A DNA stretch of 64,000 bases from Bacteroidales bacterium (GTDB lineage: Bacteria; Bacteroidota; Bacteroidia; Bacteroidales; UBA932), in assembly GCA_024401695.1 (NCBI GenBank), contig JAKSKN010000006.1, forward strand, positions 1-64,000, given 5' to 3'. Below the pieces are notes generated by a model. The model was given only the letters and a program-made list of their open reading frames with translations, ran no database searches and was not told the origin of the DNA. A program made the position numbers and the translations under genes. Below, in pieces: positions 17,009 to 26,929 of the stretch (position 1 is its first letter; each line of letters opens with the position of its first letter).

Positions 17009-19221
17009 AACGCTATCTCACAAAGGAATTTCAGGCGTACAAGCCGCACTTCATTTTCGTAATAATCGGGGCCAAGAGCCTGGATCGCCGCTTCCACGTC
17101 GTCGGAAGTCGCTTCCTCACGGAAATAATTGAAGATATCATCAACGATGTCTTCATCCAGATTCTCTTCGATATAATAGTCGATGTTCAGCTTTGTCCCC
17201 GCAGAGACGATCGATTCCATCTCACCGATGAGCTCTTCCATTTCAAGGCCGCGGGATTCCGCTATGTCATCAAGGGACATCCTGCGGTCAATGGCATTGA
17301 TGATGGCGACCTTTGCCGCCGACTTGTTAGGAGCGGATTTGACAACGAAGTCGTCAGGGCGTTCGATTTCATTCTCCTCGACGTACTTCTTTATGAGTTT
17401 CACGAACTCCTCGCCGAATTTCTTCGCCTTTCCCTCACCTACTCCCTGACAGTTCTTCAATTCGTCGATCGTGACAGGGTACATTATCGCCATATCGTCC
17501 AGGGACGGGTCGCCGAATATGATCCACGGCTGGAGCTTGAGCTTTCTGGAAAGATCCTTGCGAAGGTCCTTGAGCATAGCCAGAAGAACCGGGTCGCCAC
17601 TGCCGCCGGCCTTCATCGCCGCTGCCGCAGCTGCGGCCTCCTCATCCTCGTCGTCATCGACTTCGGCACCGCCGGAGAATACACGGTCCTCGACGAGACG
17701 GAGCTCCCAAGGGTTCTTGAAGAATTCACGTCCCTGGTCGGTGACGTATATCAGGCCATAGGTCTCAATCTCTTTTCCAAGGAGATGGGCGGTCAGGCCC
17801 TGATGGATGATGGTGCACCAGAATTTTTCGGAATGGTCAGTGCCGGCCCCGAAGAATTCCAGCTTGTCGTGGTTGTATGACTTGATGAGGGCATTGGACG
17901 TGCCCGTGAGAATATTTGCAAGATGGTCTATCTTGAAGTGCTCCGGCAGAGACTCGATGAGCTCGATCACGAGTTTCATCTCCTCCCGTCCGTCGAAGGT
18001 CTGCTTCGGATGTATGCAGTTGTCACAGCAGCTGCAATCCGGTTCATTGTAGTCCTCACCGAAATAGTTGAGGAGAAGCTTGCGGCGGCACTGGCTTGAT
18101 TCGGCATAGGCGACCACCTCGGAGAGAAGCTGCCGGTTGATCTCCTGCTCAGCTACAGGCTTGCCCTGCATGAACTTTTCCAGTTTCTGGATATCCTTGT
18201 AACTGTAGTAGGCTATACAAAGCCCTTCCCTGCCGTCACGTCCGGCACGTCCGGTCTCCTGATAGTAGCTTTCGATGCTTTTCGGTATGTCATAATGGAT
18301 GACAAAGCGGACGTCCGGTTTGTCAATGCCCATTCCGAAGGCTATGGTGGCGACAATGACATTCACCTCCTCCATCAGGAACGCATCCTGATTGTCCGCC
18401 CTTGTCTTTGCGTCAAGGCCGGCGTGGTAAGGCAGAGCCTTGATGCCGTTGATACAGAGGAGTTCCGCCATCTCTTCAACCTTCTTGCGGCTGAGACAGT
18501 AGATGATTCCCGACTTGCCGGGATTCTGGCGGATGAATTTGATTATGTCCTTTTCCGGATCGACCTTGTCCCTGACCTCGTAATAGAGGTTGGGACGGTT
18601 GAATGACGACTTGAAAACGGCTGCGCCGGGGATGCCGAGGTTCTTGAGGATATCGCTCTGGACCTTCGGCGTCGCGGTGGCTGTCAGCGCTATGATAGGC
18701 GCACGGCCTATCTGCTCGACCAGAGTGCGTATCCTGCGGTATTCCGGCCGGAAGTCGTGCCCCCATTCGGAAATGCAGTGAGCCTCATCTATGGCATAGA
18801 ACGATATCCTGACCTCCTTGAGAAACGCAACGTTCTCCTCTTTGGTAAGCGACTCGGGCGCGACATACAGAATCTTGGTCTTGCCGGACAGGAGGTCATC
18901 GCGGACCTCATCTATCTGCTGCCTTGAGAGGGATGAGTTCAGGAAATGGGCCACACTTCCCGTACCCGCCTCGAATCCTCGAAGCAGATCGACCTGATTC
19001 TTCATCAGCGCAATCAATGGTGATATCACTATCGCCGTACCCTCCATCACGAGGGCAGGCAGCTGATAGCAAAGGGATTTGCCTCCGCCGGTAGGCATAA
19101 GCACGAAAGCATCACCACCTGAAACCAGGTGGTTGATGATGTTTTCCTGATCAGCTTTGAAAGCGTCGTATCCGAAGAAATCTTTTAAGGTTTTGTGGAT
19201 CAGCGCCGAGTCTGGTGTCAT
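17005..19221 (-). CDS. recQ: ATP-dependent DNA helicase RecQ
   Basis: This is a 3'-5' helicase for recombination and fork repair. The 738 residues from the ATG at 19221 contain Walker A MPTGGGKSLCY, DEAH in YAIDEAHCISEWGHDFRPEY, motif VI QETGRAGRDG, the four-cysteine zinc site (CRRKLLLNYFGE...CSCCDNC) and winged helix. There is an alanine/acid linker (DDDEDEEAAAAAAA), an HRDC domain near 575-645 and a C-terminal helical tail. The open frame extends to 19281, but those extra codons overlap the DUF1015 gene. The shorter start sits eight bases after that stop. It is longer than E. coli RecQ because of the extra C-terminal domain common in Bacteroidota. Confidence 0.95.
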   Translation of the reverse strand: MTPDSALIHKTLKDFFGYDAFKADQENIINHLVSGGDAFVLMPTGGGKSLCYQLPALVMEGTAIVISPLIALMKNQVDLLRGFEAGTGSVAHFLNSSLSRQQIDEVRDDLLSGKTKILYVAPESLTKEENVAFLKEVRISFYAIDEAHCISEWGHDFRPEYRRIRTLVEQIGRAPIIALTATATPKVQSDILKNLGIPGAAVFKSSFNRPNLYYEVRDKVDPEKDIIKFIRQNPGKSGIIYCLSRKKVEEMAELLCINGIKALPYHAGLDAKTRADNQDAFLMEEVNVIVATIAFGMGIDKPDVRFVIHYDIPKSIESYYQETGRAGRDGREGLCIAYYSYKDIQKLEKFMQGKPVAEQEINRQLLSEVVAYAESSQCRRKLLLNYFGEDYNEPDCSCCDNCIHPKQTFDGREEMKLVIELIESLPEHFKIDHLANILTGTSNALIKSYNHDKLEFFGAGTDHSEKFWCTIIHQGLTAHLLGKEIETYGLIYVTDQGREFFKNPWELRLVEDRVFSGGAEVDDDEDEEAAAAAAAMKAGGSGDPVLLAMLKDLRKDLSRKLKLQPWIIFGDPSLDDMAIMYPVTIDELKNCQGVGEGKAKKFGEEFVKLIKKYVEENEIERPDDFVVKSAPNKSAAKVAIINAIDRRMSLDDIAESRGLEMEELIGEMESIVSAGTKLNIDYYIEENLDEDIVDDIFNYFREEATSDDVEAAIQALGPDYYENEVRLVRLKFLCEIAL

Positions 19222-19229
19222 AATTGAAT

Positions 19230-20462
19230 TCAGTCCAAAGTATGAATCGCGAGGCCGGAACGCAGCTTCGGCTCGAACCACGTGGTCTTCGGAGGCATTA
19301 TCTTGCCGCTGTCGGCAATGTTGATCAGCTGCCTCATCGAAACCGGGTACAGAGCGAATGCAACCTTCATCTCTCCGCTGTCGACCCTGCGCTGGAGTTC
19401 GCCAAGCCCGCGTATGCCGCCGACGAAATCGATACGCTTGTCTGTACGAAGATCCTTGATGCCAAGAATCTTGTCAAGAACGAGATTTGAAAGTATGGTC
19501 ACGTCCAGGACGCCGATAGGATCAGAATCGTCGTAGCGGCCCGCTTTAGCCGTAAGGCTATACCATTTCCCGCCGAGGTACATCGTATAATTGTGAAGTC
19601 CTGATGGATGGCAGTCGCCTTCTTTCACCTCGAAATCATTTTCGAGGGCCTTGAGGAATCCGGCCTCGGAAAGGCCGTTCAGATCCTTGACGACACGGTT
19701 GTAGTCAAGAATCTTCAGTTGTGTTTCAGGGAAGCATACAGCCATGAAATAGTTGTACTCTTCCTCTCCGGTATGGTTTGGATTATTCTGTCTTTTTTCT
19801 GCACCCACCCTCGCGGCGGCAGCGGTACGGTGATGGCCGTCCGCTACATAGAATGCATCGACTTCATTGGTGAAGAGTTCGGTGATGCGGGCTATGGTTG
19901 CGTCGTCATCGATCACCCAAAGTTCGTGTCCGAAGTTGTTTTCATCGATAAAGCGGAACTCCGAAGGACCCGCCACGGTCTTTGCGACGATTTCATTGAG
20001 GTCGGCGTTGTCCTTGTATGAGAAGAAGACCGGCTCGATGTTGGCATTCTGTATACGGACGTGGATCATACGGTCATCCTCCTTGTCCTTGCGGGTCAGC
20101 TCGTGCTTCTTGATGATTCCCTGCGCATAGTCATCGGTATGTGCGCAAAGCACGAGACCGTACTGCGTGCGTTCTCCCATAGTCTGGGCATAAACGTAAT
20201 AGCAAGGCTTGGAGTCACGGACGAGCCAGCCCTTGGCCTGCCAGGTCTTGAAATTCTCGACCGCCTTGTCATAAACCCTCTGATCATGGTCAGGGAGTAT
20301 AGGGTCAAAGTCAATTTCCGGTTTTGTAATGTGAAGCAGGGACTTCTCACCAGCCATCTGTTTCGCTTCTTCTGAGTTAAGGACATCGTACGGCGGAGCT
20401 GCTACCTCCGTCGTGATGTTCTTGGGCGGCCTGATGGCCGCAAAAGGTTTTACACGTACCAT
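19230..20462 (-). CDS. DUF1015-family protein
   Basis: The protein is 410 residues from the start MVRVKPFAAIRPP, the conserved beginning of DUF1015. It contains the family's FYVADGHHRTAAAARVG motif and the end region DFVGGIRGLGELQRRVDSG. The biochemical role is unknown. In Bacteroidota and Clostridia the family is regularly next to serC and serA, as here, suggesting a role near serine metabolism. It lies 106 bases after serA, separated from it by an intrinsic terminator, so it may have its own promoter. It reads on into recQ eight bases later. Confidence 0.88.
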   Translation of the reverse strand: MVRVKPFAAIRPPKNITTEVAAPPYDVLNSEEAKQMAGEKSLLHITKPEIDFDPILPDHDQRVYDKAVENFKTWQAKGWLVRDSKPCYYVYAQTMGERTQYGLVLCAHTDDYAQGIIKKHELTRKDKEDDRMIHVRIQNANIEPVFFSYKDNADLNEIVAKTVAGPSEFRFIDENNFGHELWVIDDDATIARITELFTNEVDAFYVADGHHRTAAAARVGAEKRQNNPNHTGEEEYNYFMAVCFPETQLKILDYNRVVKDLNGLSEAGFLKALENDFEVKEGDCHPSGLHNYTMYLGGKWYSLTAKAGRYDDSDPIGVLDVTILSNLVLDKILGIKDLRTDKRIDFVGGIRGLGELQRRVDSGEMKVAFALYPVSMRQLINIADSGKIMPPKTTWFEPKLRSGLAIHTLD

Positions 20463-20511
20463 AAGAGTTTCTATAATTCTATTAACTAATTTACGGCTTT
20501 TTCTTGATATA

Positions 20512-20546
20512 ACAAAAAAAACATACGCGACATCTGCCGCGTATGT
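20512..20546 (-). terminator. Intrinsic terminator after serA
   Basis: On the minus strand acatacgcg (20546-20538) pairs with cgcgtatgt (20529-20521), followed by an eight-base T-run (20520-20513). It lies 23 bases past the serA stop. Confidence 0.75.
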
Positions 20547-20568
20547 CAATAAAAATATCTGAAATACG

Positions 20569-21489
20569 TTATTTATTCAGCTGGAAGCGGGTATTGCCCG
20601 TTGCAAAAAAGTCAACGATCTGACGCGCTGCGGCGAGACCTGCATTGACATTGGCCTCAGATGTCTGGGCTCCCATCTTCTTAGGGGTGGCGAACACACG
20701 CAGGCCGAACTTCTCCTGAAGCACGGCAAGGTTGTCCGGTGCCACGTCTGCAACATACTTGAGGTCAGGGCGCTCTTCAAGGGCCTTTTCAAGGCCGGCC
20801 TCATCGATAACCTCCTTGCGGGCGGTATTGACGAGGGTCGCACCCTTAGGCATCTTCATAAGAAGGTCATAACCGATAGAGCCTATGGTCTCCGGGGTTG
20901 CAGGGATATGGATTGAGACAAAGTCTGAAGTGCCGTAGAGTTCGGCGAGGTCCTTTGCAGGCTCTGCGCCTCCGGCAACGATCTGCTCAGGCTTGAGGAA
21001 CGGGTCGATAGCCTTCACCTTCATTCCGAGAGCCGCTGCCTTGGCGCCTACCAGACGGCCGACATTGCCGAATGCCTGGATGCCGAGGGTCTTGCCCTGG
21101 ATCTCGGAACCGGTGGCAGGGGTGAACTGGGTGCGTGCCATAAATATCATCAAGGCTACCGCGAGTTCAGCAACGGCGTTGGAGTTCTGGCCCGGCGTAT
21201 TCATTGCGACCACGTTGTGAGCGGTGCAGGCGGCGAGGTCGAGGTTGTCGAAACCGGCTCCGGCGCGAACCACTATCTTAAGATTCTTCGCAGCCTCAAC
21301 GACTTCTGCCGTAACCTTGTCGGAACGGACGATGATGGCATCGGCGTCTGCAACTGCAGCTACGAAATCAGACTGCTCTGCGTATTTCTCAAGGAGCACG
21401 AGCTCGTGGCCCGCTTCCTCAACTATCTTTTTGATGCCAGCCACTGCAACTGCAGCGAAAGGCTTCTGGGTTGCTACAAGTACTTTCAT
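20569..21489 (-). CDS. serA: D-3-phosphoglycerate dehydrogenase, short form
   Basis: This enzyme catalyses the first step of serine synthesis, oxidising 3-phosphoglycerate with NAD. The 306 residues cover only the catalytic and Rossmann domains, with no ACT domain, so serine feedback through ACT is not expected. Visible are VRAGAGFDNLDL, the dinucleotide site (GIQAFGNVGRLVGAKAAALG), and the active-site Arg and Glu region NTARKEVIDEAGLEKAL. The histidine usually found near the end is replaced: the segment reads FATPKKMGAQTSEA where many homologues have TPHxGA, a pattern seen in Bacteroidota SerA. It starts one base after serC, so they form one operon. Confidence 0.92.
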   Translation of the reverse strand: MKVLVATQKPFAAVAVAGIKKIVEEAGHELVLLEKYAEQSDFVAAVADADAIIVRSDKVTAEVVEAAKNLKIVVRAGAGFDNLDLAACTAHNVVAMNTPGQNSNAVAELAVALMIFMARTQFTPATGSEIQGKTLGIQAFGNVGRLVGAKAAALGMKVKAIDPFLKPEQIVAGGAEPAKDLAELYGTSDFVSIHIPATPETIGSIGYDLLMKMPKGATLVNTARKEVIDEAGLEKALEERPDLKYVADVAPDNLAVLQEKFGLRVFATPKKMGAQTSEANVNAGLAAARQIVDFFATGNTRFQLNK

Positions 21490-21490
21490 C

Positions 21491-22564
21491 TTATTTGTGA
21501 AGTTTTTCGAATTCCTGCATGCAGGCTACGAGAGCCTCGACATCCTCCTGGGTGCAGGCATTGTAAAGAGAAGCGCGGAATCCGCCGACTGAACGATGGC
21601 CCTTGATACCGACCATTCCGGCAGCCTTTGCGAATGCCATAAATTCATCCTGAAGATTCTCCTTGCCCGGAGCCATCACGAAGCAGACGTTCATAATAGA
21701 GCGGTCTTCCTTGACTGCGGTGCCAACGAACATTGAATTCCTGTCGATTTCGTTGTAGAGGGTTTCAGCCTTCTTGACATTGATCTTGTTCATAGCCTCC
21801 ACGCCGCCAAGGTCCTTGATCCATTTGAGGACCTCGTGCATCACGAAGATGTTGAACACAGGAGGGGTGTTGAACATTGAAAGCTTGTCGATATGGGTCC
21901 TGTAGTCAAGCATCGTAGGGATATAGCGGCTGACCTTTCCGAGAGCGTCCTTCTTGATGATGGCGAAGATAACGCCGGCAGGGCCTACATTCTTCTGTGC
22001 ACCACCATAGATCATCGTGTACTTTGAGACATCGACAGGACGGCTCATGATGTCTGATGACATATCGGCGATAAGTGGAATCGGGCTGTCGATATCCTCC
22101 TTGAGCTCTGTGCCGTAGATGGTGTTGTTGGTGGTGATATGGAGATAGTCCGCATCTGCAGGGATCTCGTATCCCTTAGGGATGTAATTGTAGTTCTTGT
22201 CTGAAGAGCTTGCGATTTCAACTGCGTTGCCGAGCCCCTTGGCTTCCTTGAAAGCCTTGTGAGCCCAGACACCTGTATCAACATAAGCAGCCTTCTTCTC
22301 GAGGAAGTTCATAGGGACATAGAGGAACTCGAGGCTTGCACCGCCGCCGAGGAATACGATCTCATAGTCTTCCGGAATGTTGAGAAGTTCACGCCAGAGC
22401 GCTCTGGTGTCGTCCATAATGGCATCCCACTCCTTGGTGCGGTGGGAGATTGAGAGGACAGATACGCCGGTACCGGCGAAATCCTTGATAGCTTCAACGG
22501 CCTTGTCGTAAACGACCTGAGGGAGGAGGCAAGGGCCTGCATTGAAAACGTGTTTCTTGCTCAT
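21491..22564 (-). CDS. serC: Phosphoserine aminotransferase
   Basis: This PLP enzyme converts 3-phosphohydroxypyruvate and glutamate to phosphoserine, and also serves pyridoxal phosphate synthesis. The 357 residues begin [16 protein letters not shown], the typical SerC start, and contain [16 protein letters not shown]. The Schiff-base lysine is in [14 protein letters not shown] (about residue 193), and [14 protein letters not shown] lies near the end. It is the first of the serC-serA pair and lies 34 bases after yigZ. Confidence 0.96.
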   Translation of the reverse strand: MSKKHVFNAGPCLLPQVVYDKAVEAIKDFAGTGVSVLSISHRTKEWDAIMDDTRALWRELLNIPEDYEIVFLGGGASLEFLYVPMNFLEKKAAYVDTGVWAHKAFKEAKGLGNAVEIASSSDKNYNYIPKGYEIPADADYLHITTNNTIYGTELKEDIDSPIPLIADMSSDIMSRPVDVSKYTMIYGGAQKNVGPAGVIFAIIKKDALGKVSRYIPTMLDYRTHIDKLSMFNTPPVFNIFVMHEVLKWIKDLGGVEAMNKINVKKAETLYNEIDRNSMFVGTAVKEDRSIMNVCFVMAPGKENLQDEFMAFAKAAGMVGIKGHRSVGGFRASLYNACTQEDVEALVACMQEFEKLHK

Positions 22565-22598
22565 AACAATATTAATTTCGGTAATACACTAACTTCTG

Positions 22599-23201
22599 CT
22601 ATAATGTGACCTTAAAGGTAACTATTTTTTCAATCCTTTCCAAGAAATCTTCCTCAAGACTTCTGCGGACCCGCAGTTCCATACTGCACCCGGTCCCGAA
22701 ATCCTGAGCCCTCTGAGGCAGGTCAAGATCCTTCACGACCTTCATCACCTGCTGCATCTGCGAATAGTCGAACCCTATCCTGTACCATACCCCGGCGATC
22801 TTCTGCACCTGCTTTGCATTTGCGATCGCATCCGCCGTCGACGTCCTGTATGCACGTATGAGTCCGGGGATACCAAGCTTGATGCCGCCGAAGTACCTGA
22901 CCACCACCACGAGTATGTCGCTGAGCCCGGCCGAATCTATCTGCCCGAGGATCGGACGGCCCGCCGAGCCGGAAGGTTCGCCGTCATCGTTCGCCCGCCA
23001 GCGGCCGCCATCCAGTCCCAGGCGGTATGCATAGCAATGGTGGCGCGCATCGTGGTATTCCTTCTTCAGGCCGGCAACGATTCCCTTCACCTCCTCTTCC
23101 GTCTCCACAGGGTATGCGAGCGCTATGAAACGGCTGCCATTATCCTTGAACAAACCCTCTGCAGGGGCGGAAATCGACATATATGTATCATTCGTGCACA
23201 T
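22599..23201 (-). CDS. YigZ/IMPACT family protein
   Basis: The 200-residue protein has the UPF0029 N-terminal domain signature (HHCYAYRLG...ANDDGEPSGSAGRPILGQI) and a C-terminal ferredoxin-like domain (YRIGFDYSQMQQVMKVVKDL). It is related to YigZ of E. coli and eukaryotic IMPACT. The molecular role is not settled, with binding to nucleic acid or translation factors proposed. An alternative start MSISAPAEGLF lies seven codons in. It reads toward serC and diverges from the acidic-tail gene, with 39 bases between them. Confidence 0.85.
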   Translation of the reverse strand: MCTNDTYMSISAPAEGLFKDNGSRFIALAYPVETEEEVKGIVAGLKKEYHDARHHCYAYRLGLDGGRWRANDDGEPSGSAGRPILGQIDSAGLSDILVVVVRYFGGIKLGIPGLIRAYRTSTADAIANAKQVQKIAGVWYRIGFDYSQMQQVMKVVKDLDLPQRAQDFGTGCSMELRVRRSLEEDFLERIEKIVTFKVTL

Positions 23202-23240
23202 TGGAAATCAAAATTAGGGAAAATATAGTATCTTCGCAAT

Positions 23241-23801
23241 ATGAATTACAAATACAGAGTCACGCTGGCCGGCATCAAAGGCTTTTTCAGACTATACCTT
23301 GTAGGTGGGAGCAACTCCCTCTACACGTTCCACAAGCAGCTGCAGTCGGACCTCGAGTTCCCGGCTGACCAGCCTATCCTCTTCAAGGCTCTCGACGCCG
23401 ATGGAGGCGTAGTGGCGCGTTATGCCCTTGTTGACCTCGGCTCCGGCACCGTCGACAAGGTCAAGTTCGCCGACGCCGTCAAGGCCGGCGCCAGGAGCTT
23501 CGTCTATTTCTACGACATCGCCGCCAAGAAGAGCGTCATCGTCACTCTTGAGGAAGAGACCGCAGAAGCCTGCACCGGACCGACTCTGCTCGAAACAAAG
23601 GGCCCCGTCCCTCTGGAATTCGAGAACGGCTACGTCGCCTTTGAGGACCTGCCGGAGGAGCACCGCCATCTGCCTGGCGAAAGGCACCACTGCGACGACG
23701 AGGACGAAGATGATGAGGACTTCGACGATGACGATGATGATGAAGATGAAGACGAGGACGAGGACGAAGAACTTATATATGACGAAAATGAGGACGCTTG
23801 A
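23241..23801 (+). CDS. pRiA4b ORF3-like protein with a highly acidic tail
   Basis: The 186-residue protein begins with a PRiA4_ORF3-like domain (about residues 1-105: YKYRVTLAGIKGFFRLYLV, then TFHKQLQSDLEF). The last 45 residues are almost all Asp and Glu. The family's function is unknown. The acidic tail could mimic nucleic acid or bind basic partners. A TATCTTCG box (23229-23236) lies only four bases before the ATG, so if it is the -7 element the message would be nearly leaderless. The 3' end of the gene doubles as one arm of a terminator shared with the convergent FKBP gene. Confidence 0.75.
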   Translation: MNYKYRVTLAGIKGFFRLYLVGGSNSLYTFHKQLQSDLEFPADQPILFKALDADGGVVARYALVDLGSGTVDKVKFADAVKAGARSFVYFYDIAAKKSVIVTLEEETAEACTGPTLLETKGPVPLEFENGYVAFEDLPEEHRHLPGERHHCDDEDEDDEDFDDDDDDEDEDEDEDEELIYDENEDA

Positions 23802-23818
23802 TACAGCGTCCTCATTTT
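23785..23818. terminator. Bidirectional terminator between convergent genes
   Basis: A 14-bp perfect stem, aaaatgaggacgct (23785-23798) with agcgtcctcatttt (23805-23818), has a six-base loop and ends in T on the plus strand and A-rich on the other side. It includes the last codons of the acidic-tail gene. Confidence 0.8.
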
Positions 23819-23838
23819 TTCTTATGTGAATCCTGTTA

Positions 23839-24651
23839 TTACTTCACTTCCTCTACAGGCTTCTCAACGAACTTGCCGACCTTGTCGAGAGTAACGTCGA
23901 AAATGAGGGTTGAGTTAGGCTGGATAGCCTGGTTGCCCTGCTCGCCGTATGCGATGTCTGAAGGGATGAAAAGCTGGGCCTTGCCGCCCTCGCCGATGAG
24001 CTGGAGACCTTCGCTCCAACCAGGGATGACGCGGTCGAGTGGGAATGAGACTGATTCGCCATCCTCTTCGGTCTGGTCAAACACGGTGCCATCGATAAGC
24101 TTTCCTACATAATGTACCCAGACGGTGTCCTTGAGGGCTGGCTTCACGTCGTTGCCCGGTTCAAGGATGATGTACTGAAGACCGCTCTCGGTTGTCTGGA
24201 CGCCTTCCTTCTTTGCGTTGGCAGCGAGGAATTTCTCGCCTGCTTCCTTGTTCTCGTAAGCAACGAGGTTGTGACGCTTCTGGAGGAACTTGTTGAAGAG
24301 TTCGTTCATTGAGTTAGGGTCGATCTTGAACTGCTTCGTGAAATCTTCGTCACGGGTGTCACCCTTTGATGCGACGAAATCCTTCATACCCTTGACAACC
24401 TGTGAGTAATTGATGTTCTCACCGAAGTCATAGCCCTTGATGAAGCTTCCGAAGTTGATACCGAGGAGGTAGCTGACTGAGTCGATCTCGGCCTTTGATG
24501 ATTTGAAGTCGGCTGCTGTAAGGGCCTTTGGTGCTACAGATGTCTCATCTGCAGCCTGTGCTGCATCAGCAGCTTCTTCCCCTGCCTTTGGGGTGCAGGC
24601 AACTACTGCAAGACCCAGGAGGAGTGTTGAAAGAATTTTGTTGTTTTTCAT
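23839..24651 (-). CDS. FKBP-type peptidyl-prolyl isomerase lipoprotein
   Basis: This is a 270-residue lipoprotein (lipobox LAVVAC near residue 19). It has a helical FKBP_N dimerisation domain (about 45-150) and a C-terminal FKBP domain with VHYVGKLIDGTVFDQT, FPLDRVIPGWSEGLQLIGEG and IAYGEQG, the active-site pattern of Mip/FkpA-like isomerases. It would assist folding of exported proteins in the periplasm or at the outer membrane. It lies 27 bases after the ROK kinase gene on the same strand, with a shared terminator beyond its stop. Confidence 0.92.
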   Translation of the reverse strand: MKNNKILSTLLLGLAVVACTPKAGEEAADAAQAADETSVAPKALTAADFKSSKAEIDSVSYLLGINFGSFIKGYDFGENINYSQVVKGMKDFVASKGDTRDEDFTKQFKIDPNSMNELFNKFLQKRHNLVAYENKEAGEKFLAANAKKEGVQTTESGLQYIILEPGNDVKPALKDTVWVHYVGKLIDGTVFDQTEEDGESVSFPLDRVIPGWSEGLQLIGEGGKAQLFIPSDIAYGEQGNQAIQPNSTLIFDVTLDKVGKFVEKPVEEVK

Positions 24652-24678
24652 TACTATTGATATTTGATTGAGATTTCA

Positions 24679-25635
24679 TCAGTCCCACGCAAGAGCGGAT
24701 GCACCAAGGATCGCTGCATCTGACTCCTTGAGCTGGGAGAACAATATCTTGACCTTGCCCCTCCATATCTTGAGGAGGTTGTCATTCATAGCGTTGAGCA
24801 TCGGCTCATAGAGGAATTCCCTGGCGCGGGCAAGACCGCCGAAGAGCACGATCGCCTCCGGGGCGCTGAACGCAACGAAGTCGGCAAAGCTCCGGCCCAG
24901 GATATTTCCCGTATATTCGAAGACGCGGAGCGCCAGGGCGTCACCGGCCTTTGCGGCATCATAGATGTCCTTGGAAGAAAAATTCTCGATCGAGCGGAGC
25001 GCAGAAGGCTCATCCGTACCGTCAAGCCACTCGCGTGCCGTACGTACAATGCCTATTGCCGAGCAATACGCTTCAAGGCAGCCTTTCTTGCCGCAACCGC
25101 ACTGGCGGCCGTCACGTAAGACGGTCGTATGTCCCAGTTCACCGGCAAAGCCGTCGTGACCGTACACCATCTTCCCGTCGATGATGATTCCGCTGCCGAC
25201 GCCCGTGCCGAGAGTGATCATAATGAAATTCTTCATTCCGCGTGCTGCGCCATATGCCATTTCGCCCATAGCTGCGGCATTGGCATCGTTCGTCAGGGTG
25301 ACAGGCAGGCCGCCGAGCTTGTCCGAAAGGATGTCGGCGAACTTGACCGACTGGTTTGCAGCCCACGCGAGGTTCGGCGCGAAGGAGACCTCTCCGGTAT
25401 AGTAATTACCGTTCGGAGCTCCCACTCCTACACCCTTGACCTGGCCTTCCTTGCCTGCCGATCTGATGCACACACCGATACTTTCTGCAAGTGCGTCGAG
25501 GAACGCTTCGGCATCTGCGCCATAAGTATCCGAGCGTATGACTGTCTGGGCGAGGACCTCGCCTTTCTGGTCAACCACACCGATCTTCGTGGTCTGGCCA
25601 CCGACATCAACGCCTACAACGAATTTCTTTTCCAT
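24679..25635 (-). CDS. ROK-family sugar kinase (glucokinase type)
   Basis: The 318 residues from MEKKFVVGVDVGGQTT are chosen because the longer frame overlaps the transporter gene. The protein has an ATP phosphate-binding loop (DVGGQTTKIGV), substrate residues in NDANAAAMGE, and the ROK zinc motif LGHTTVLRDGRQCGCGKKGCLEAYCS. There is no N-terminal helix-turn-helix, so it is an enzyme and not a ROK repressor. It probably phosphorylates glucose or a related hexose brought in by the MFS transporter, four bases upstream in the same operon. Confidence 0.9.
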   Translation of the reverse strand: MEKKFVVGVDVGGQTTKIGVVDQKGEVLAQTVIRSDTYGADAEAFLDALAESIGVCIRSAGKEGQVKGVGVGAPNGNYYTGEVSFAPNLAWAANQSVKFADILSDKLGGLPVTLTNDANAAAMGEMAYGAARGMKNFIMITLGTGVGSGIIIDGKMVYGHDGFAGELGHTTVLRDGRQCGCGKKGCLEAYCSAIGIVRTAREWLDGTDEPSALRSIENFSSKDIYDAAKAGDALALRVFEYTGNILGRSFADFVAFSAPEAIVLFGGLARAREFLYEPMLNAMNDNLLKIWRGKVKILFSQLKESDAAILGASALAWD

Positions 25636-25639
25636 AATT

Positions 25640-26929
25640 TTATTCAACAGGAATGTCATTATTCACGTTCTTGCAACCTGCAAGAGCATAATAGAGGATG
25701 AAGCAGAGCATTGCTGCGACAACCCAGTAAGAAGTCATATATCCAGCTTTCTTCGCAACGAAATCCTGAAGGAGAGGCATTATCCCGCCGCCGACGACCA
25801 TCATCATGAATATGCCCGAAGCCTGTTCGGTATATTTTCCGAGCCCCTCGGTGCTGAGGGTGAATATACCGCCCCACATAACCGAGGTGCAGAGGCCGCA
25901 GAGGATGAGGAAGAGGCAGCTCACAGGAACGTTGAACATTGCAAAGCCCTCGCCGGCAGTATATCCCGGCATCTTTATCATAATGTCCTTAGGCATAAAT
26001 ATGGCGATAAGGACAAACACGATGGCTACTGAAGATACCGCTATCATCTGGATGCGCGGACTGACCTTTCCGGAAATCGCAGTTGAAGCAGCGCGACCGA
26101 CCATCATAAGAAGCCAGTAGACGGCAGCGATGGCGCCACCGATGGCCGCTCCGTTCAGAATGATGCCGGCACCCCTGCCTGAAGCGTCGGCAAGATAGAA
26201 ATTGACCTGAGAAGGGATACCCTGCTCGATGCCGACATAGAAGAAGATCGCGACGGCGCCGAGGACAAAGTGGCGGAAGTTCCAGGCACTGTGTTCATAC
26301 CTGACTGCATTGCGATCCTGAGCGATCTCTGGAATCTTTTCGAGGCAGATGACCACGAATGCGATTGCGAAGACCGCCATTGCGATGAAGAGCAGAGGGG
26401 CGACGTCATTCATACTGGTCTGCGCCGTAACGGTACCGACGAGCACCCCGACAAGAAGCGGAGTAAGCGTGCCGGTGATGGAATTGAGCGTGCCACCGAT
26501 CTGTATGAGCTGGTTACCCCTGTTGCCGCCGCCCCCGAGGGCCGTAAGCAGAGGGTTGACGACAGTATTGAGCATACATACGCTGAAACCGCATACGAAT
26601 GCACCGAGAAGGTATACATATATCGCGGAGCTTCCGAGGAAGGCTCGGCTTGAGAGCCACTGGATGACTATGCCGGAGAAGCCTACGGCAAGAGCGATGA
26701 GTGTCGTCTTCTTGTATCCGACCTTGACAAGCATCCTGCCCGCTGGAATGCCCATAAAGAGATAAGCGGCAAAGTTCATCATATTGCCCATCATCGCGGC
26801 CCAGCCATACTGGCCTTTCCAGATGTTTCCGAATGGCGCCGCCATATTGGTGACAAACGAAATCATCGCGAAGATGAAGCACATCGTGACGGTTGCGACG
26901 ATATTGGCTTTATTCTTTCCCGTTTTCAC
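25640..26929 (-). CDS. MFS sugar transporter, FucP/GluP-like
   Basis: The 429-residue protein has about twelve membrane segments and matches the FucP-type sugar/proton symporters of Bacteroidota (MNFAAYLFMGIPAGRMLVKVGYKK; FVCGFSVCMLNTVVNPLLTALGG; SVMWGGIFTLSTEGLGKYTEQASG). The start codon is GTG at 26929, and the next methionine would remove most of the first helix. The gene feeds into the ROK kinase four bases later, and the SusCD pair lies just upstream behind a terminator. Glucose or galactose is the likely substrate class. Confidence 0.88.
   Translation of the reverse strand: MKTGKNKANIVATVTMCFIFAMISFVTNMAAPFGNIWKGQYGWAAMMGNMMNFAAYLFMGIPAGRMLVKVGYKKTTLIALAVGFSGIVIQWLSSRAFLGSSAIYVYLLGAFVCGFSVCMLNTVVNPLLTALGGGGNRGNQLIQIGGTLNSITGTLTPLLVGVLVGTVTAQTSMNDVAPLLFIAMAVFAIAFVVICLEKIPEIAQDRNAVRYEHSAWNFRHFVLGAVAIFFYVGIEQGIPSQVNFYLADASGRGAGIILNGAAIGGAIAAVYWLLMMVGRAASTAISGKVSPRIQMIAVSSVAIVFVLIAIFMPKDIMIKMPGYTAGEGFAMFNVPVSCLFLILCGLCTSVMWGGIFTLSTEGLGKYTEQASGIFMMMVVGGGIMPLLQDFVAKKAGYMTSYWVVAAMLCFILYYALAGCKNVNNDIPVE

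Noticed and set aside
23680..23801. Low-complexity Asp/Glu DNA as a microsatellite outside a gene
   Set aside because: It is in frame with a complete PRiA4_ORF3-like gene ending in a terminator, so it is a real acidic tail.
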